From Perkinsus olseni (Eukaryota; Perkinsozoa; Perkinsida), in NCBI GenBank assembly GCA_013115125.1, contig JABANN010000419.1, positions 1-30,636 of the forward strand: DNA of 30,636 nucleotides, written 5' to 3'. The position numbers and the translations under genes are program-made. The notes beneath the pieces are model-generated. The model had not been told where the DNA came from. It made no database searches and saw only the letters and a program-made list of their open reading frames with translations. Positions 11,480-21,469 of this stretch are shown here, one piece after another. Each line of letters starts with the position of its first letter. The first letter of the stretch is position 1.

Positions 11480-11777
11480 TCACCAGCCTTGAGTCTGAAT
11501 GCTAGTGGGTGGAAACTTGGGATTCGGGATGTCTGCAGAGGCCCACGTGGCGCCCCCAGTTATCGCGGTGCATTGGGTTTTGTTACTGCCGCCATCTGAT
11601 ATCATCGGGTTAGCCGAGTTTCCCTACCCCCACGTCACCGAAGCCTTGGATCTTCACAGCAGACCTACCGTGTTCGTTGAGGGAAACTCTGACTGAGAAC
11701 GCATCAGAATCCCAACTTGTAACGTGAGTGAATGAGAACGCAACCACGAGGCAGATCTCCGTAAAATCTATTGTCAT
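11480..11777 (-). CDS. Candidate small secreted protein (2 exons)
   Basis: Start ATG at 11775-11777. Exon 1 is 11669-11777, the GT-AG intron is 11596-11668 (73 nt), and exon 2 is 11480-11595, ending in TGA. The coding length is 109 + 116 nt = 75 codons including the stop. Residues 1-22 (MTIDFTEICLVVAFSFTHVT) have a hydrophobic core typical of a signal peptide. The mature part is short and polar, with DSDAFSVRVSLNEH then GGSNKTQCTAITGG, and has one possible N-glycosylation site (NKT). The donor is gtaggt and the acceptor gatatcag. It lies about 190 nt downstream of another minus-strand candidate secreted-protein gene, so the two form a small same-strand cluster. No family is recognised. Confidence 0.45.
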
Positions 11778-11965
11778 TGCAGATGCCGGAGCGAAATCTC
11801 CTTTTGGCGGGCAACGAAGGGAGGACAGCTGAATGAGGGCTACAACATGAGGATAAAGGAAAAAAGTACAGAACCGAGAATACGGCATCTACGAGTGCCT
11901 GTCGAGAAGTGTCTCACCACTTCGTGGTTAATCCGGAACCGCTGAGGCGAAGCCTGAGAATGCCT

Positions 11966-12676
11966 CTACTCGCTCTTGTCGAGAGCAAAGGTCTTGGAGT
12001 TCAAGCTCTCATCACCTAGTCGTAGGTATACTCTGCTCTCTGTAGCTGCGAATACGAAGAAGAGTGATTGCTGGGTCGGTAGGTCAGGCCTTTCACAAGT
12101 CTTCTTCACATTCTCGAAGAACTCTATGGATCTGTCTTGGTCGCCGATGAGGCGGAAGTTGGGGAGCTTGGCTTCGGCCTCCGCAGGAAATAATGGAAAT
12201 CTGCGTTGGAGTCGGCTACTGCCCCCGTCACTCATACAGTCGATCCTTACTCTACCAGTCCTCGTGACCTTAAAGGACAACACGAACGTGTCATCGTCGT
12301 TGGAGATGTATGTAGCCTCGGCAAGAGGGAGGGCTTCCCTCCTGAAGAGGATCTCTCTGCTTTCGAGTTTTGTGAAGAAGAAGATCTCGCTATACTCAGT
12401 TAGCTCAGCAAAGTCACCGGCTTGCACCTGGACTCCCGGAAACGATCTGCGGAGGCGATTCCTGAAAGAGTTGAACCCTCCAGGACTGCCTCTGAAATCG
12501 ACGGTGTAATTGTTAGGACCCCCTCTGAGGGCATATCGATCACTGACGAATCGTCGCCCGGTAGCTCCCTCGAAAGTGAATCTAACACCACCGGTCTCGT
12601 CCAGTTCAGCAGATATATTCAGGGATGACGTCTTGTTTGAGTATTCACCAATGAACCGGCCCCTGGTGCTCACCAT
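11966..12676 (-). CDS. Candidate secreted beta-rich protein, unrecognised
   Basis: A long open frame of about 236 codons from the ATG at 12674-12676 to the stop at 11966. The frame stays open for about 10 codons upstream of that ATG and reads VTTWLLAALVMVSTRG, a good signal-peptide core with no in-frame ATG before a stop. The true start may therefore sit in a separate upstream exon. The protein has alternating hydrophobic and polar residues (TFVLSFKVTRTGRVRIDC; SLFFVFAATESRVYLRLG), only two cysteines and several Arg/Lys pairs, which suggests a beta-rich extracellular domain. N-glycosylation sequons occur near the N-terminus (NKT, NIS). I do not recognise the family. Antisense frames in the same region look like shadows. 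Confidence 0.5.
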   Translation of the reverse strand: MVSTRGRFIGEYSNKTSSLNISAELDETGGVRFTFEGATGRRFVSDRYALRGGPNNYTVDFRGSPGGFNSFRNRLRRSFPGVQVQAGDFAELTEYSEIFFFTKLESREILFRREALPLAEATYISNDDDTFVLSFKVTRTGRVRIDCMSDGGSSRLQRRFPLFPAEAEAKLPNFRLIGDQDRSIEFFENVKKTCERPDLPTQQSLFFVFAATESRVYLRLGDESLNSKTFALDKSE

Positions 12677-12694
12677 AACCAAAGCGGCGAGAAG

Positions 12695-12715
12695 CCAAGT
12701 TGTGACTCACAACTT
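12695..12715. promoter_or_regulatory. 21-bp perfect palindrome centred on TGACTCA
   Basis: The bases caagttgtga, c, tcacaacttg form a 10-1-10 perfect inverted repeat. Its centre is TGACTCA, the AP-1/GCN4-type bZIP site. It lies about 20-40 nt upstream of the first usable ATG of the minus-strand gene ending at 11966. It could be a transcription-factor site or a 5' UTR hairpin. It overlaps the end of the open frame that encodes the putative signal peptide core. Confidence 0.4.
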
Positions 12716-12793
12716 GTGAGAGTTTTCATCATTAAGATAATAGAATAGCTGTTCGAGAAGTTACTTTTGCAAATAAGGGATCACTTAAGATCC

Positions 12794-12910
12794 ATATGCG
12801 TGCCTTGGCGGAACAGACCCATGACAAATGAGCTATGTATATGCGTGCCGTGAGAGATCACACTTGCGACGGACGGGCTATGTATAGACGTGCCTTGACG
12901 AAGCACACTT
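12794..12910. repeat. Short 45-bp imperfect tandem repeat
   Basis: About 2.6 copies with a period of 45 bp, marked by atatgcgtgcc / atatgcgtgcc / atagacgtgcc starting near 12794, 12839 and 12884, each copy followed by ggctatgta- or gagctatgta-like ends. The copies are diverged inside. It lies upstream of the candidate secreted-protein gene on the minus strand. Confidence 0.6.
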
Positions 12911-12960
12911 AGAAGTATCGGGGAGGCCTTGGTAACACCGAAGGGAAGGGGGTCACAGTA

Positions 12961-13007
12961 GTTCCAGATTCTGGAACTAGTGTGACATCAACTTCTGGAA
13001 TCCAGAA
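12961..13007. promoter_or_regulatory. Two adjacent TTCnnGAA-type palindromes
   Basis: gttccaga-t-tctggaac (12961-12977) is a perfect 8-1-8 inverted repeat. About 15 nt further, ttctgg-aat-ccagaa (12993-13007) is a perfect 6-3-6 inverted repeat. Both contain TTCnnGAA or its reverse, which resembles heat-shock element spacing. No gene is assigned immediately next to them, so function is unknown. Confidence 0.3.
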
Positions 13008-14223
13008 TACTCGTGACTTGAAGTCGGATATGAAAGGTGAACTTTCAAAGGTCGGGTTGCAGAGATCAATACCACGAAGGAGGAGCCCCACAGCAGCAGC
13101 AAAATGAGAAAAAATGAGCAATGAAAAAACGCATTGTCGAAATACACTCGTGTGGGACGAGTTATGCGTGTTCGCGACTCATTTACTATGACTATGCTAC
13201 TGAGTTGTTGAGGTTGTTGCCAGTCTACTGTGGTGTATCTTGGCTCAAGATCGAGTCTTCCCAGTGCTAACTCAAGGGCGTCATTGAGTACGGAGTTAGC
13301 CATTAGGAAATGAGAGTGATACTAGCTACGAATGGGATATCATCAAATAACTCATACTCATAGTCCGATGATCCGGGAGTGATTCGCAGCTGCGGCACGC
13401 ATATCCATAGCTCAGTCGGCTATGTTCCTGCCTGCAGCGGAGCGGTCGTCAGCATATTCATGAAAAGTAGGTTGGGCTTCAATAAGGAGCCCTTGCTAGA
13501 GATAGGGCGGTGATCCGCACTACCACAGTGATTGCACCAGATTGATCGATCGAGGATTGTGTTTTGGGTGGCAAACTGAGTATCGTGCTCGCTGTTGGTC
13601 AGTCCCTCACAGTGCGAGATTCACGCACGATTGAGCCCGTTGCCCTTGGGGGCTCACAGTCGAGTCTGTGATAACATCGCCATTTGTGATGGAAGGCCAT
13701 CTTCTGGTTTCCTCTCCAACGAACAGCCATTGTGTTTCTCAGGTCAGACAGGCGTTGACTTAACCTTCTAGTCAAGAGGCAGTGCGTGAAACGGGTCCTG
13801 CTCGCGAGGACCGATGTTACGGCGATTCTGCACGACGTCGAATATCGAGATGTGAAGGGCCATCGCCTTGCACGAGACGAAGTTATACTCTCTTCACGTA
13901 TTTGCCTGTGAGCCTGAACCGTCCATAATCTACAATAATATAACCGCTGATCAACCTCGTTTTTTACGATACCGAGTCGCAGCTCGTGCGAATAACCTAC
14001 TCACTGATCTGCATGAGGTTCTCAATCCGGAAAACTGCCCTCGGCAACAAGGGTACCAAAGTGAGCCGCCCGTCGTGGACCGTCCGCATTTGGCGCACAC
14101 TGGGTGGTGTTTACAGCGCTAATGCTCCAATACCCCGCCATACCGGGCACTCAACACAACAAGCATATCGCCTTAACAACCGCCGTTGTTAGCCCTGCTG
14201 AACTCATCAGAAGTTCCTCGAAT
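13008..14223. other. Region without a supported gene
   Basis: About 1.2 kb between the palindromes and the 3' end of the kinase-like gene. Several short frames exist. One minus-strand frame near 12977-13303 has a hydrophobic stretch, and plus-strand frames near 13600-13760 and 13868-14122 are open, but none has a clear start, splice pattern or motif. No RNA gene is seen. Confidence 0.45.
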
Positions 14224-16226
14224 TCATGCAGACACACAGATACCTTTCATGAAGGAGGGAGTATCTGAGGCAACGGGATGAGCTACCCTACCCAAAGCTC
14301 GCAGCTTACGATTGGGCGTGAAGGTTCCAAGATGTGACTTCTCTCCGACTTGGTCCTCGCCCTTCTTCATGTACTCCTTGCAGGTCACACCAGTCGTATT
14401 AGTCACTAACAGCAGGCGTTGAGATGACGGTGACAGAAGTCCCATCTGCCCTCTACCATGAGAGATCGGTGCCTCAGTGACGTCGGGAACGGTGGTGAGC
14501 TGCATCGACGGCTTCCTGCCCGCTCTGAGCCCTCGCTTGGTCATGGCCCCCTCATGTTGTTCCGTAGGCGCTGTGGCATCGTCAACGTCGAAGGAGATAC
14601 GGCGCCTGCGGTCCTCTTGCAGGAGACCGTCGATGAGGAGCATAGACTCGACCACCTGAGGCGTGACTGATAGATCCCTGGGCGGACAGGGCACTTACTT
14701 CAGATCTCATCGACTTCGACAGAGATGCCGTAAGCATGTGGACAGCACTGTTACGCTTCACGTTCTGAACAGCGACATACCCGATATCTCGGCAAGGGCC
14801 ACCTTACCTCAGGGGCCACAACTTTCTCAGCCTGCAGAGCGACCGAAGGATTGTTTAGTTTGCGTTCGTCCACCACTGCTCTGGTGCCGGAAATAATATT
14901 GAAAAGTGTGCCACCGAGGGCATACCTGAGGAGGGGCGGGATGGCGGGGCTGCTGACGAGGGCCTCCTCCAGCAACTTACCAGTCGACGCTCTTGGCCTC
15001 ATCGAAAGTGAGAGAAGGGCTGCCGAGAAGGGCTCGGATCTCCTTGGTTTCCCTGAAAAGATAATCTGAGCACGCCGCGATGCTACGCGTGACTATTACA
15101 AGCTTTTGCCATCTTCAGGTCCGGTAGCGAGGACAACAGAATCCTGCATTAGCTCGCTGCCAGATGGCGGAGTACTCTGAGTAGAGCGAAAAGGTATCGG
15201 TGCGGTGCGGTGCTGTCGATCGAGTCCTACGGGAGTTGGAATCTTTCCGTCCCAAGTGTTGAAGTACTCAAAGATGGCAGCATCACTGCACTTGGCGTCG
15301 GAGCATAGAACAGTTTTCGGTGACATTCCCAAGTGGATCTGAGAGGAGGGAAAGTGAACGCTACATCCGCTGGGGGGGCGGGCCTACCATATGCGCCTTC
15401 GAGTGGAGGAACTTAAGGCCAGTAACAAGTTGAGGGGCGATCTTCTGGAAGAGCGGGAACCTGAAGTGACGATGCTGCGTCACAGCATCATAGCTGTCCT
15501 CGAGCAGGACCTCGTGACCATGTTAGAGAACTCCCCCAGGTAGCCCTGTTGGTCGGCCATGCCAGCCGGTTGGAGGAGATCGACCAGACGCCCACCCGGC
15601 ATGTATTGCATCAGAATGTTGCTACCAAAACTGCAGAGAAAACGTAACAGGGACCAACAAGGGTTAATCGGCCTACTATATGTTCTTCAGGTCCTCAGCC
15701 TTGCGACCAGACGCCTTCGGTACGACCATGGTGACGCCATAGGTGACTGGGACTTGTGTACCGTTCTCATACTTGAGGTCACTGATGTCGTGACCGAATC
15801 TAGCAGGTTGAATCTCCTATCCCGTCCCACACAAAAGCGGCCCGGATCTTACCCGTAGAGTACGTGGTAGTTGGGGCATGTGACAGTCTCGCCGGGCTTG
15901 GCGTTATCTGGTAAAGACACTGATATGAGCCAACTTGTCTTCGACAAAAACTGGTACCAATGGCGGCACACTGGGCCTTGTTGGTCTTGCCGAACCACAT
16001 CTTCTCCCTATTAAACTGGCCCAGTGTATGGATCCTCCTCTCCTGGTCAGTAGCCACGGGGAGAGACACCGCCTTCAAAGCGTACTCATTCTTGTTAGCA
16101 TCGGTCACTCGGAACACCACCCCGTTGCGAGCTTGGAAGAGCCTAAGAATCGGCCGTCCTGCTTCTGTGCCAGAGAGGGCACGGCCCTCCTTACCTTTCA
16201 TGGAGGGTGAAGGGTCCTTTCGGCAT
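14224..16226 (-). CDS. Protein kinase-like gene with degenerate catalytic motifs (probable pseudokinase)
   Basis: Twelve exons from the ATG at 16226: 16195-16226, 15958-16142, 15853-15919, 15677-15799, then 15388-15630 (this block must hold one more intron, about 74 nt), 15231-15338, 15100-15176, 14981-15052, 14808-14925, 14699-14764 and 14224-14655 (TGA). Phases close to about 482 residues. Kinase landmarks in order: a loop LFQARNGVVFRV in place of a Gly-rich loop; the ATP-lysine strand EYALKAV; an insert of about 70 residues; the hinge ILMQYMPGGRLV; LVTGLKFLHSKAHMIHLG (HxD reads H-L-G); SPKTVLC; IFEYFN where DFG is expected; a GPE near the APE position; SVDWYALGGTLFNIISG; and LIDGLLQEDRRRRISFD at the C-lobe end. 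The fold is convincingly kinase. HLG and EYF at the HRD and DFG positions suggest no phosphotransfer. A Ser/Thr-rich tail of about 100 residues follows. Introns are 38-55 nt where resolved. Confidence 0.75.
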
Positions 16227-16369
16227 GACTAGTTTGACGGGCTGGTTGTGGTGGTGTAGGGTGTTCTGAACAAGGGCAAGGCGTGCTGATAAACCCTACA
16301 GCACAGATGGACGGAAGTTCCGTGGCCCCTGGGAGGACTTGTGCTCACGACCCCGAGAGACTGCGTTCT

Positions 16370-16870
16370 CTGTTGAATGTTATATTCCTATGCTGCGGAC
16401 GGTCGCCGGGGAGAGTTTTTGAGCATCCTTGGGTCTGACCGCTGTGACTCGAGAGAATTCTATCAAATTACTTGTTGGTTAAAGCCACTGAGACTGTCCA
16501 TTAGGAGAGCAGCGGAGACGAAGGAGATTCGAGACATTATTAGAATTAGGGATAGGTAATGGCTGAGAGAAAGGTGGGTCGGCTCTTGAAAAACAGCGAC
16601 CGTTGCAGGCTGTGATCTTGCGCTTATCTTATTCCTGCAATATGCACGAAAAGATCGTTCAAGATCTCGCGCGCCCTAAAATCGGCGTCGCCGACGCTTG
16701 AGCTTCCGGGCGGAACTGGACGAGAGGAAAGTTACGATGGCCGAAAGGAATGCTAAATTGGAGGAAGCCACGAGACAAAATACGAAGTTCATGTTTGTGA
16801 CCGGTCCTTGGAAACTAGAGTCATCGTTAACGTACTGCCGCACGGTCGAATTTTCGGAAAGTGTCGGGTG
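16370..16870 (+). CDS. Possible coiled-coil exon(s), unassigned
   Basis: Two short plus-strand stretches look coding. Near 16503-16556 the codons read RRAAETKEIRDIIRIRDR. Near 16695-16868 they read FRAELDERKVTMAERNAKLE and then end FVTGPWKLESSLTYCRTVEF before a gtgagt donor. Both are charged and helical, like coiled coil. They lie between the kinase-like gene and the exchanger and could be 5' exons of the exchanger, though its family has no such part, or a small separate gene or remnant. I could not join them. Confidence 0.3.
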
Positions 16871-17132
16871 AGTCGGTATGGAAGCAAAGCTTGCGTTGCC
16901 ACTGGGAAGTGAAGGGATGAGTGTTGCCAGTGACTGGGCCTGCTCAGGGTGGGTAAGGAATGCAGTTGAGGTAGTTGATGGTTGCTCTCTCTCTATGGGG
17001 GATCGACCCGTCCTCACCGCGGTCATTGGCCGGCAGTGTGCTAGGACAGCCCACACCGATATGTGAGCATGGCGGGTCGGGGCTGGTAGTGGATCCTCAG
17101 GGGGGCTCTCGATAGGACAGCCGCTCCTGACA

Positions 17133-20100
17133 GATACTCCCTTTATTTGGGGACGCGGAGCAAGACTGGCCCAACGGACTCCGCGTGGTCCTCTATTTCA
17201 TTGGTCTGTTTTGGTGCTTTGTGGGAGTGGCTATTATTAGCGATATTTTCATGGGGTCGATAGAAAAGATAACATCCAAGAAAACTCGAGGTGAGGAACG
17301 TCTTCTAGACGGCCACATGGCACCCATCATATCCCTCAGTCCGCCTCGCGGTCCATGGAGAGACAAAGCTGGTTACCGTCAGAGTGTGGAACGATACGGT
17401 AGCTAACCTGACTCTCATGGCCCTCGGATCGAGCGCACCGGAAATCCTGCTCTCGATCATCGAACTCCTCAGTCAGGATATGTACTCCGGTCACTTGGGC
17501 CCGAGTAGGTGTCGCTGCCGGTCATTCTCACAGTGTCTATTCATCCTCCTCGTCATCAGGCACCATCGTGGGCTCGGCGGCCTTTAACTTACTAGTCATC
17601 TCCGCAGTATGTATTATGGCAATTCCGGATGGTGAAGTGAGGACCATCAATGACGTTGGGGTGTTCGTGGTCACGGCCACCTGCAGTATCTTCGCTTACA
17701 TGTGGTTGCTTCTAGTGCTACAGGTCGGCCCTTGGCTGTCTATCATGTCTCCCGTAGAGGTCCACTGTAGGTTACCTCACCGGATGTAGTGGATATTTGG
17801 GAGGCCATCGTGACTCTGGCGCTCTTTCCAGCTCTTGTAGCCGTCGCATTCGCAGCTGACAAGGGTAATGTACTTTAATTCGATGCGAGGGTAACTGTCA
17901 GTCGTCATCTAGGTGTATTCTCGGTGAAGTCCACCGTATCGAGCGCGCACCGCGATCATGTCTTGGGGCTAGAGGACCTCAGCCAGGAGGAAATAGCTGA
18001 GTTGATGGACGACGTAATAATCAGAAAACCCGTCAAGATCAGCTCCTGAGGGCTTCATCTCAGACCCGACAGCGGCATGGGATGGACCTTACCGATGATG
18101 CGGTGATCAGGATCATTCAGGCCGAGAGGCCCCCGAGAGCGACTCGGTAGGAGGTGGATGGTGAGAGAGGAAATAACGCGTTCTGCAGAGCCCAGCATAG
18201 GATACATGCCAGTCGGCTGCTGACGGGAAGAGCTGGTTCAATGAGAAACATAGGTAGACAGTCGCCTCGGACAGTCGATCATCATCTCTGACTCTGTAGC
18301 AGCCGCCAAGCGTTCTCCAACGGGCCATCTCATGCCGTTCAAGGGTAGTACGGTCTTCAGTTGATGCTGACTCCCTCCAGACGTTACCTCAGATATTGTC
18401 GACAACACTGCAGAAGGAGCCAGTCGTGTAGGTCCTTGGGTCTTCGGTAAGCTCATGAGCATATTCCTGTAGGGAGGATCCACCCAACCAACCATCGATT
18501 TCACGTGTCCAAGGTGGGGCCTCTGGAGATGGGCTCTGGGGGCGATGCAAACCCTCCCCCAGGTTCGCCGTAATGGAGGGCGCTGGCAGAGTGCTGCTGC
18601 CACTGACCATCTCGCGTCCACTGGAAAAGGAGGTATCTGGTTAGACCACCAAGAGGTTGCCGATGGACCTTCTCCGCTACTAGGTGATGGTTCGTTACGA
18701 GACCGTACAGGGAACGGCGACACCGGGCGAGGACTACATACCGGTCGTTGATGGACGGGTGATCGGGGTTTCACAAGCGCTCTCCCTTGCTCACCATCAT
18801 TCACGCTTTGCTTCGTATCATTTCTGTATGGAGATTAGGGTTATCTCTAACCTTGGGTGTTAGTCGCTGCAGCTCGAGAAGTACACATCTGTGTCGAGGC
18901 GCCCTTCTGGCTACTGAGTTTACGCCGCTCTCCGTGATAGGTTACTATAAAGGCTGGGGAGACTTCAAGCAGCGACATAGCCATCGTCGTGCTCGACGAC
19001 GACATAGTGGAGGAGGATGAAAACTTCTGGTGAGTAGCTGAAGGTAGGGCACTCGCCGTTACCCGACTTTTTTAGGGTACGCTTGACCACTGTCTCCGAT
19101 GGTGCGGTAATCGGCAAGGTGGCTGTGGCGGAAGTGACCATCATTGACGATGATGAGGCTGGTGAGCTAGTCTTGGAGAAGGAGGAACTGCATGTGGAGG
19201 AGGGTGTATGCACAGTAACTGGGTGGACTGCTGGGATGGCCGTTCCCGTCAGGAGGCCCAAGTTGTGGTACAGCGGGCTAAGGGGTGCAGTGGTAGAGTA
19301 ACCCTACAGTACACGACTGAGTCTGGAAACGCTGTGGCCCCACATGATTATACTCACACTGAGGGAGAGCTGGTACTCGACCATAACCAGGCCGCTGGAG
19401 TTATCAAGATACCCATACACTCGACGTGGGTCTGCGGGAGGGGGCCGCCGGAGGGGGGAGGTTATTAACATTGTCAGGTCCACTCGGAACCCCCATTTCC
19501 GTCTTATATTATCGGAGCCTACTGGAGGTGCTGTACTAGTCAGGTCCGCCTTCTTCCGAGTGGTGGACTGTATCAGGTGCCAAGTTCTGTGCTAAGACCG
19601 ATGGTGGTGCGGAGTCCCTCATCTGCACGATCTGGATCAAAGCCAAGCCGGGCATGAGCACCAGCCGAACGACAGTCCCGGCCCTTCTCAACGTCCACTG
19701 GGGTAACAACTAGAAGCCTGTGAGCTCGCCTGTAGTGGTTGGTAGGGAAAATGAGCTTGGGAGCGTCTAATTGGCGAGAGCAGTTCTCCGAGGCTCTGTG
19801 GGTGAATGGTAGCCGAGAAGAACAAGCAGAGGTGGACTTCGACGGTTACCGAGAAGCCGTCGATGGTTGGGTTTAGGCCTCTGTCTTTGAATGGATAATG
19901 CATATCATAACGTTCCCGTGGAAGCTCGTCTTTGCCTTCTGCCCCCCATTAGAGTACGCGGACGGTTGGCTCACCTTCGTTGTCAGCCTATTGATGATCG
20001 GTAAGAGTGCTTACATGCTTCATCGTCGAGGGACTGGTGTCAGGTGGGGTGACGGCCATTGTGGCGGATGTTGCGGCCCTACTGGGGTGTACGATGGACA

Positions 20101-20960
20101 TCCCGGACTCTGTCACGGCTATCACGCTGGTGGCTCTGGGTAGGCTTCGCTGGCAGCGCATCTTCGTAAGTTATCCTGAGCGACCCGGTACCGTCAGGTA
20201 CATCCCTCCCTGACACCTTCGCGTCGAGGTTGGCAGCTGTGCAGGACCCTTACGCGGACGCGTCTGTTGGTAACGTGACGGGGAGGTAGTCAGTGACAGT
20301 AGGGGTTGTCGACACTCTGAAGCTGGGCTTTTTAGCAACTCTGTCAACGTTTTCCTTGGTCTTGGTCTACCCTGGGTTATCGGTTCTATATACTGGAAGA
20401 CCCAGGGGGCAACGCAGGAGTGGGTTGCCAGAGTTGGTGAGTGGTTCTAGGGAGTAGTATCGCTCCGGTACAATGTCGTATTAAAATCTGATAGGAGTAC
20501 TAGGAGGGGACACACTCATCATCAGACGGCGTGGTGGGTCTCAACTCCCGATCAGGATTACAGCGTGGAAATAAGATGGTACCTTATTCTGAGTACTACT
20601 CAGAATCACTGGGAACGGACACCCTGAACATCGCTTCGCTCACCTGAGCACATCGCCATTCATGGCATCGTGTGGACGGTCGTGCCATTGTACTCGTCCA
20701 CTGCAGGTGCAGAGATCGTCGCTGAGTACCCTGATGGTGGCTTCGTAGTGGAGGCTGGCGACCTTAGCTTCTCGGTTCTCGTGTTCACTATATGCGCCTT
20801 CGTCTGCTTGGCCATCTTGGTGGTGCGACGGGCCAAGTACGGCGGCGAGTTGGGAGGCCCTAAGAACGGCAAAAGGATAAGTGCGGGCGTTCTGGTGTTG
20901 CTGTGGGTGGCCTACATAACTGCCAGCTCGGCCAACAGCTTGAAGAACAGAGCCGATTAA
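17133..20960 (+). CDS. Na+/Ca2+ exchanger (NCX/SLC8 type) with Calx-beta domains
   Basis: This is a plasma-membrane antiporter family that exports Ca2+ using the Na+ gradient. The first sure exon starts at 17133 ([20 protein letters not shown], then [20 protein letters not shown]). Next is exon 17340-17504 with [20 protein letters not shown], the alpha-1 signature GSSAPE. Exon 17560-17723 has [14 protein letters not shown], and 17771-17864 has [17 protein letters not shown]. Calx-beta 1 is read in [17 protein letters not shown] (about 18690) and [15 protein letters not shown], ending [15 protein letters not shown]; Calx-beta 2 in [20 protein letters not shown] and [12 protein letters not shown]. 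Alpha-2 lies in [20 protein letters not shown], then LVALG spliced to [20 protein letters not shown], then GNVTG spliced to [20 protein letters not shown]. The end is [20 protein letters not shown] and TAA at 20958-20960. The acidic DDD clusters are the known Ca2+-sensing type. The 5' exon(s) with start and signal sequence are not resolved, nor are some cytosolic-loop exons at 18000-18700 and 19600-19890. Confidence 0.9.
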
Positions 20961-21469
20961 GTTGTCTTCTCTGTGCTATAAATGCAGCGTGTACCAAACC
21001 CTTTACCATGATGATACAGTCGTATGCGCCACTTCCTGGCGTTACTCTCCGCAGTCTCGAGTTCAGCAGTGGTCTCGGGAAGAAAGTCTAAAGTGGATCG
21101 GGGAGAGGACTTGTGGATGGACCGGATATTGAAGCTACGCATCTGTCCGCTATGATGACGAGATTCCCGTACACTCTTCCAAAAACGATTTTATTACATC
21201 TTTACACTTGACAGTCAAATTAACATATTGCAGCACAAGCACGGCGAGGTGGATCGCGCACGCCATCGTGATCGATTCTAGCGATGCCTCTTGTTGTGAA
21301 CGATGGGAGAAGTTATCTTGATTGGAGAATCTTGCGTTAAAGTTGGTAGGAGGCGAGCTGCCCGGTCAGGTCGGCCTTCTTTCGGGCGCGTCTATTGACG
21401 TCGGGGTGTAGCGGAGATAGGGGTCAGGATTGTCAGGGTCGTTGTTCTCCATCACTTGTTGGTGATACC
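20961..21469 (+). other. Intergenic region between exchanger and SF1-like gene
   Basis: About 510 nt holding the exchanger's 3' end and the promoter or 5' UTR of the SF1-like gene on the same strand. A T/A-rich patch lies near 21180-21230. No convincing gene or repeat is seen. Confidence 0.5.

Noticed and set aside
11976-12509. Plus-strand frame antisense to the secreted beta-rich protein
   Set aside because: The minus-strand frame is longer, has a signal-like leader and better amino-acid composition; the plus frame looks like a complement shadow.
15096-15858. The kinase-like region as a broken pseudogene because frames switch several times
   Set aside because: Each switch is explained by a 38-54 nt GT-AG intron that restores phase and kinase motifs. 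Only one block (15388-15630) needs a weaker donor.
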